From: an uncultured Pelagibacteraceae bacterium
GTDB taxonomy: Bacteria > Pseudomonadota > Alphaproteobacteria > Pelagibacterales > Pelagibacteraceae
Reading direction: 5' to 3'
Length of the DNA: 64,000 bases
Assembly: GCA_902537555.1 (NCBI GenBank)
Contig: CACBBR010000001.1
Location: forward strand, 7,501 to 71,500
The notes beneath the pieces are model-generated. The model was not told where the DNA came from. It worked only from the letters and a program-made list of their open reading frames with translations, and did not search any database. Below are positions 60,811-64,000 of this stretch, piece by piece (within the stretch, counting starts at the first letter, position 1; the number at the start of each line of letters is the position of its first letter). Made by a program: the position numbers and the translations under genes.

Positions 60811-61932
60811 GTGTTTAAAATCTGTACTATAGTTGGAACTAGACCAGAAATAATTAAGTTATCCAGTTTAATTAAAAGACTGGATAAGTTTTTTGATCAA
60901 AATATTATTCACACAGGACAAAATTATGATTATGAATTAAATCAAATTTTTTTTAAAGATTTAAAAATAAGAAAACCAGACTATTTTCTAAATTCAGCCG
61001 GACCTAATGCAAATAAAACTATATCTAAAATATTTTCTAAACTAGATGATATTTTAAAAAAAATTAAACCTGACGCAGTTTTAATTTTAGGTGATACAAA
61101 TTCAGGCCTATCTTCTATTGTTGCAAAGAAAAGAAAAATTCAAGTTTTTCATATTGAAGCTGGAAATAGATCATTTGATTACAAGGTGCCTGAAGAATTA
61201 AATAGAAAGATTATAGATCATACATCAGACATAAATTTCACATATACCGATATTGCCAAAAATTATTTGGTTAGCGAAGGCATCCCTGCAGATAGAATAA
61301 TAAAGGTTGGAAGTCCAATGAAAGAGGTGATAATCCATAATAGAAAAAAAATAAATAAGAGCAATATTCTCAAAAAATTAGTTTTAAAAAAGAATAAATT
61401 TTTTCTTGTATCGTTTCATAGAGAAGAAAATGTTGATAATAAAAAAAAATTAGAAACATTTCTAAATCTTTTAGAATGGTTGTCTAATAATTTCCCTTAT
61501 CGGATTGTAGTTTCAACACACTATAGAACACAAGATAGACTGAATAAACTTAATAAAAAATTTGAAAAAATTAAAAAAAAATACACTAAAAAAATAGTTT
61601 TTTTAAAACCATTTAATTTTTCCGATTATGTAAAGTTGCAACAAAACTGTAATATTATTTTATCTGATAGCGGAACATTAACCGAGGAGGCTTCAATTTT
61701 GCGACTAAAGGCAATCAAATTGAGAGCAAGTCATGAAAGGCCAGAAGGAATGGAGCAAGGTACAACGATAATGTGTGATTTAAAAATATCAAAAATAAAT
61801 ACAGCTATACAGGTATTAAATAAATCCAAAAATTCTTATCCTGTAATTGATTATATTTCAGATAATTTCTCCGACAAAGTAGTAAAAAATATTATTTCGT
61901 ATCTAGACTATTCAATTAATAAAAAAGTTTAG
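60811..61932 (+). CDS. WecB-like UDP-N-acetyl-sugar 2-epimerase (WbjD/WbvD/FnlC type)
   Basis: A 373-residue non-hydrolysing 2-epimerase family protein: GTRPEIIKLS at 9-18, HTGQNYDYELNQIFF near 34-48, HIEAGNRSFDYKVPEELNR near 113-131, SFHREENVD and LSDSGTLTEEASIL near 288-301. As the last enzyme of the L-FucNAc/L-QuiNAc pathway it inverts C2. The YDYELN and NRSFDYKVPEE wording matches the FnlC/WbvD subgroup more than WecB itself. The GTG start at 60811 is the only start giving the family N-terminus. Confidence 0.87.
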   Translation: MFKICTIVGTRPEIIKLSSLIKRLDKFFDQNIIHTGQNYDYELNQIFFKDLKIRKPDYFLNSAGPNANKTISKIFSKLDDILKKIKPDAVLILGDTNSGLSSIVAKKRKIQVFHIEAGNRSFDYKVPEELNRKIIDHTSDINFTYTDIAKNYLVSEGIPADRIIKVGSPMKEVIIHNRKKINKSNILKKLVLKKNKFFLVSFHREENVDNKKKLETFLNLLEWLSNNFPYRIVVSTHYRTQDRLNKLNKKFEKIKKKYTKKIVFLKPFNFSDYVKLQQNCNIILSDSGTLTEEASILRLKAIKLRASHERPEGMEQGTTIMCDLKISKINTAIQVLNKSKNSYPVIDYISDNFSDKVVKNIISYLDYSINKKV

Positions 61933-61933
61933 T

Positions 61934-63175
61934 ATGGAAAAAAATATTTTATTTTTCTTAAAATATTCCATTTATTTGTTTCCTATTCTTCTTATCACAG
62001 GACCTTTTTTGCCAGATTTAATTTTGTCTATATCTACAATTTTATTTATTATATTTATTTATAAAAAAAAAGAATTTGATATTTTTCAAAGTATATATTT
62101 TAAAATCTACATTTTATTTCTTATTTACCTAATTATTAGGTCTTTATTTACATTTGATTGGCTTTCTATAAGACCCTCTCTATTTTATTTTAGATTTGGT
62201 TTTTTTTCCTTAGCAATATTCTATTTATTAAAAAAAAAAATTATAGATATTAAATTATTTATAACTATATCATCATTCCTGCTATTAGTTATTTTTTTTG
62301 ACTCTAATTTACAGAATTTTACAGGACAAAATATTTTTGGATACAAACTTTATCATTCTGAGAGAATAAGTAGTTTTTTTAAAGATGAGCTTATTCTAGG
62401 AGGTACAACTTTTAGAATATTTTCAATGATAATTCCTTTAATTTTTTTTTTAAATTTAAAGAGAAAATATTTAATTTCAATTTTAATATTTATATTAATG
62501 ACATCTACAATCTTATTAAGTTCTGAAAGAACTTCCACAGGATTAATGATAATTTATATTTTGGCTTTTTTAGTTTTTGTACCAATTAAAATTACTCATA
62601 AAATTATTTTTGCATTTATGGTATCTTTGTCTATTTCTATATTTTTTTATTTTAATGATGCACAAAGGGAAAGATTAGTAAATAAAACATTACATAGTAT
62701 AAATATTGATAATAAAAAATACGACGTTATTTTGTTTTCTGCAATGCACCAATCTCACATTCTCACCTCGATTGAAATGTTCAAGGACAATTATTTTTTT
62801 GGAAAAGGGCCTAAGATGTACCGAAAAGTTTGTGATGATATCAACTTCAAAAAGTTTAGAGTAGGAGATCATAGTTGTACAACACATCCTCATAATATAA
62901 TAGCTCAATTCCTCGGGGAAGTAGGATTAGTAGGATTTATTTTTTTAATAATATTTTATTCTAAAATTATTCATGTTTTGTTTAAAAATATTTTTTCTAA
63001 AAATTCTAAGGATATAAATTTTCCTATAATAATGCTTTCATTTTCGGTACTTTTAAATTTCTTTCCTTTTATCCCATATGGAAATTTTTTTAATAATTGG
63101 CTATCAATGATTAGCTATTTGCCAATTCCATTCCTGATGTTTATATATTATGATGTTTCAACTAATAGAAAATAA
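61934..63175 (+). CDS. O-antigen ligase/polymerase-like membrane protein (WaaL/Wzy superfamily)
   Basis: A 413-residue polytopic protein with roughly ten to eleven hydrophobic segments and a large periplasmic loop (about 240-330) containing GKGPKMYRK and THPHNIIAQFLGEVGLVG (HPHN at 318-321). This is the O-antigen ligase signature, with the catalytic His and the trailing E-x-G-x-x-G. WaaL joins polymer to lipid A core, whereas Wzy polymerises repeat units. Sequence alone does not separate them. It overlaps the WecA-like gene by 23 bp. Confidence 0.8.
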   Translation: MEKNILFFLKYSIYLFPILLITGPFLPDLILSISTILFIIFIYKKKEFDIFQSIYFKIYILFLIYLIIRSLFTFDWLSIRPSLFYFRFGFFSLAIFYLLKKKIIDIKLFITISSFLLLVIFFDSNLQNFTGQNIFGYKLYHSERISSFFKDELILGGTTFRIFSMIIPLIFFLNLKRKYLISILIFILMTSTILLSSERTSTGLMIIYILAFLVFVPIKITHKIIFAFMVSLSISIFFYFNDAQRERLVNKTLHSINIDNKKYDVILFSAMHQSHILTSIEMFKDNYFFGKGPKMYRKVCDDINFKKFRVGDHSCTTHPHNIIAQFLGEVGLVGFIFLIIFYSKIIHVLFKNIFSKNSKDINFPIIMLSFSVLLNFFPFIPYGNFFNNWLSMISYLPIPFLMFIYYDVSTNRK

Positions 63176-64000
63176 TAATCTTTTTTTAATTTTTTTTTCT
63201 TTATCATCTTTGATCGCTTTTATATTTTTTTTTAAATTAGAACTAATTTCTTCACATTTAAATATATTTGATACATCTGATCATATAAGAAAAATTCACG
63301 AAAAAAAAATACCACCTATAGGTGGTTTAATATTTTTCATTATATTTTTAATATATTCTTTAATTATATATTTCTTTTATGAGAGTAATATTTTTTATCA
63401 TCAAAAGCATATTTTAATTTTTCTCATAACTTGTTTTCTGATTTTTTTAACAGGCCTAGTCGATGATAAAATAAATCTTAATTCTAAAAGAAAAACAATA
63501 ATTTTTCTTATATTGATATCAATTCTAGTTTTGAATGATGATGGGTTGATAATTTATTTTTTAAGATCTACTTTGTTAAATAAAACTTTTGCACTTGGAA
63601 ATATTTCTACATTTTTTACCATCTTTAGTATTTTTGTTTTTATAAATGCATTTAATATGTTTGATGGTATTAATTTACAATCTGGACTGTATTCACTGAC
63701 AATTTTTTTATTTTTCATAATCAAAGGCATTGAACCTTTAATATTTATTCCTTTTTCATTCGTATCCTTAATTTTTTTGATTTATAATTTTAAAGATAAA
63801 ATTTTTTTAGGAAATTGTGGTTCTTATTTTTTGTCTTTTTTAATTTCAGCATTCATCATCAAATCAAATATAAAGTTGTCACTTATATCAGTTGAGGAAA
63901 TTTTAATTTTAATGATGATTCCAGGATTAGATTTAATAAGATTGTTTTGTAAAAGATTAGTTAGTGGACAAAGCCCTTTTATTGCGGATAGAAATCATAT
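63153..64000 (+). CDS. WecA/WbpL-type polyprenyl-phosphate sugar-1-phosphate transferase (3' truncated by window)
   Basis: An open frame from ATG 63153 runs off the window end (about 282 residues visible). Many hydrophobic segments alternate with the family motifs: PPIGGLIFF near 55, TGLVDDKINLNSKRK near 98-112 (Mg-binding Asp pair), NAFNMFDGINLQSG near 166, FLGNCGS near 219 where the family reads FxGDxGS, and the final ADRNH preceding the expected HH region. Such enzymes start lipid-linked O-unit synthesis by moving HexNAc-1-phosphate to undecaprenyl phosphate. The Asp-to-Asn change in the GD motif is unusual. Confidence 0.85.
   Translation, partial: MFQLIENNNLFLIFFSLSSLIAFIFFFKLELISSHLNIFDTSDHIRKIHEKKIPPIGGLIFFIIFLIYSLIIYFFYESNIFYHQKHILIFLITCFLIFLTGLVDDKINLNSKRKTIIFLILISILVLNDDGLIIYFLRSTLLNKTFALGNISTFFTIFSIFVFINAFNMFDGINLQSGLYSLTIFLFFIIKGIEPLIFIPFSFVSLIFLIYNFKDKIFLGNCGSYFLSFLISAFIIKSNIKLSLISVEEILILMMIPGLDLIRLFCKRLVSGQSPFIADRNH

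Noticed and set aside
63176-63400. Long T-rich tract after the ligase gene as terminator
   Set aside because: It is the 5' coding part of the WecA-like gene (Phe/Ile-rich membrane segments), whose ATG lies at 63153.
1-64000. CRISPR arrays, tRNA/rRNA genes, integrases, transposases, prophage genes
   Set aside because: None were recognised by eye; the window is filled with glycan genes. A short or divergent RNA gene could be missed without a covariance search.

Overview
The window is a very AT-rich bacterial segment. Coding is almost continuous: neighbouring genes overlap by 1-30 bp or lie a few bases apart, the largest gap between confident genes is about 80 bp, and TTG/GTG starts are frequent. 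Nearly every protein belongs to surface-glycan chemistry: NDP-sugar synthesis and modification, glycosyl transfer and polymer export. AT content, Lys/Asn/Ile-rich proteins, minimal spacers and a tens-of-kb glycan island are what I would expect of a SAR11 (Pelagibacterales) hypervariable region. There is no rRNA or housekeeping gene here to prove that taxonomy. I saw no tRNA, rRNA, CRISPR, transposase, integrase or phage gene, and no gene-free stretch above 300 bp.

Layout. (1) 1-9317, plus strand: the end of a NeuC/LegG-type epimerase, an RmlD-like reductase, a PhyH oxygenase, a Nudix hydrolase and a glycosyltransferase. A nonulosonate-like module follows: NeuB without its SAF domain, NeuA, class III aminotransferase, VOC protein, sugar isomerase, SDR and methyltransferase. 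(2) 9319-11494, minus strand: an atypical SDR, a divergent NeuB-like protein and a PtmA-like SDR. (3) 11578-21497, plus strand: a sugar kinase/nucleotidyltransferase fusion in unusual domain order, an epimerase, two tandem DegT aminotransferases, a thiamine-dependent E1 alpha/beta pair, a small unknown protein, a radical SAM protein and an orphan transferase. (4) 21499-26575, mostly minus strand: an epimerase, then four genes matching, enzyme by enzyme, the Campylobacter jejuni pathway for activated phosphoramidate (Cj1415-Cj1418). (5) 26627-38210, plus strand: a CDP-glycerol-type transferase and a legionaminic-acid set (PtmE, PtmF-, PtmB- and PtmA-like, LegB, LegC) with a HisF/HisH/N-acetyl-sugar amidotransferase trio that makes acetamidino groups. 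(6) 38203-49282: NDP-sugar tailoring (cytidylyltransferase, oxidoreductases, C-methyltransferase, RmlC, formyltransferase, aminotransferase, heptose kinase, CmcI-like protein, aldo-keto reductase). (7) 49304-64000: assembly and export (ABC exporter, several glycosyltransferases, deacetylase, sulfotransferase-like protein, aminotransferase-acyltransferase fusion, WbjB/WbvR/WbvD-type L-N-acetylsugar synthesis with WbuB, O-antigen ligase, and the start of a WecA-type initiating transferase).

Together the genes point to a lipid-linked heteropolysaccharide begun by the WecA-type enzyme, containing an L-QuiNAc- or L-FucNAc-type residue and nonulosonic acids, one probably acetamidino-modified. It may also carry phosphoramidate, C-methyl, formyl and sulfate-like decorations. 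The strongest finding is the complete four-enzyme CDP-amidate pathway. The most likely undescribed chemistry is in the nonulosonate-like module (3788-8621) and the E1/radical-SAM module (16286-19814).
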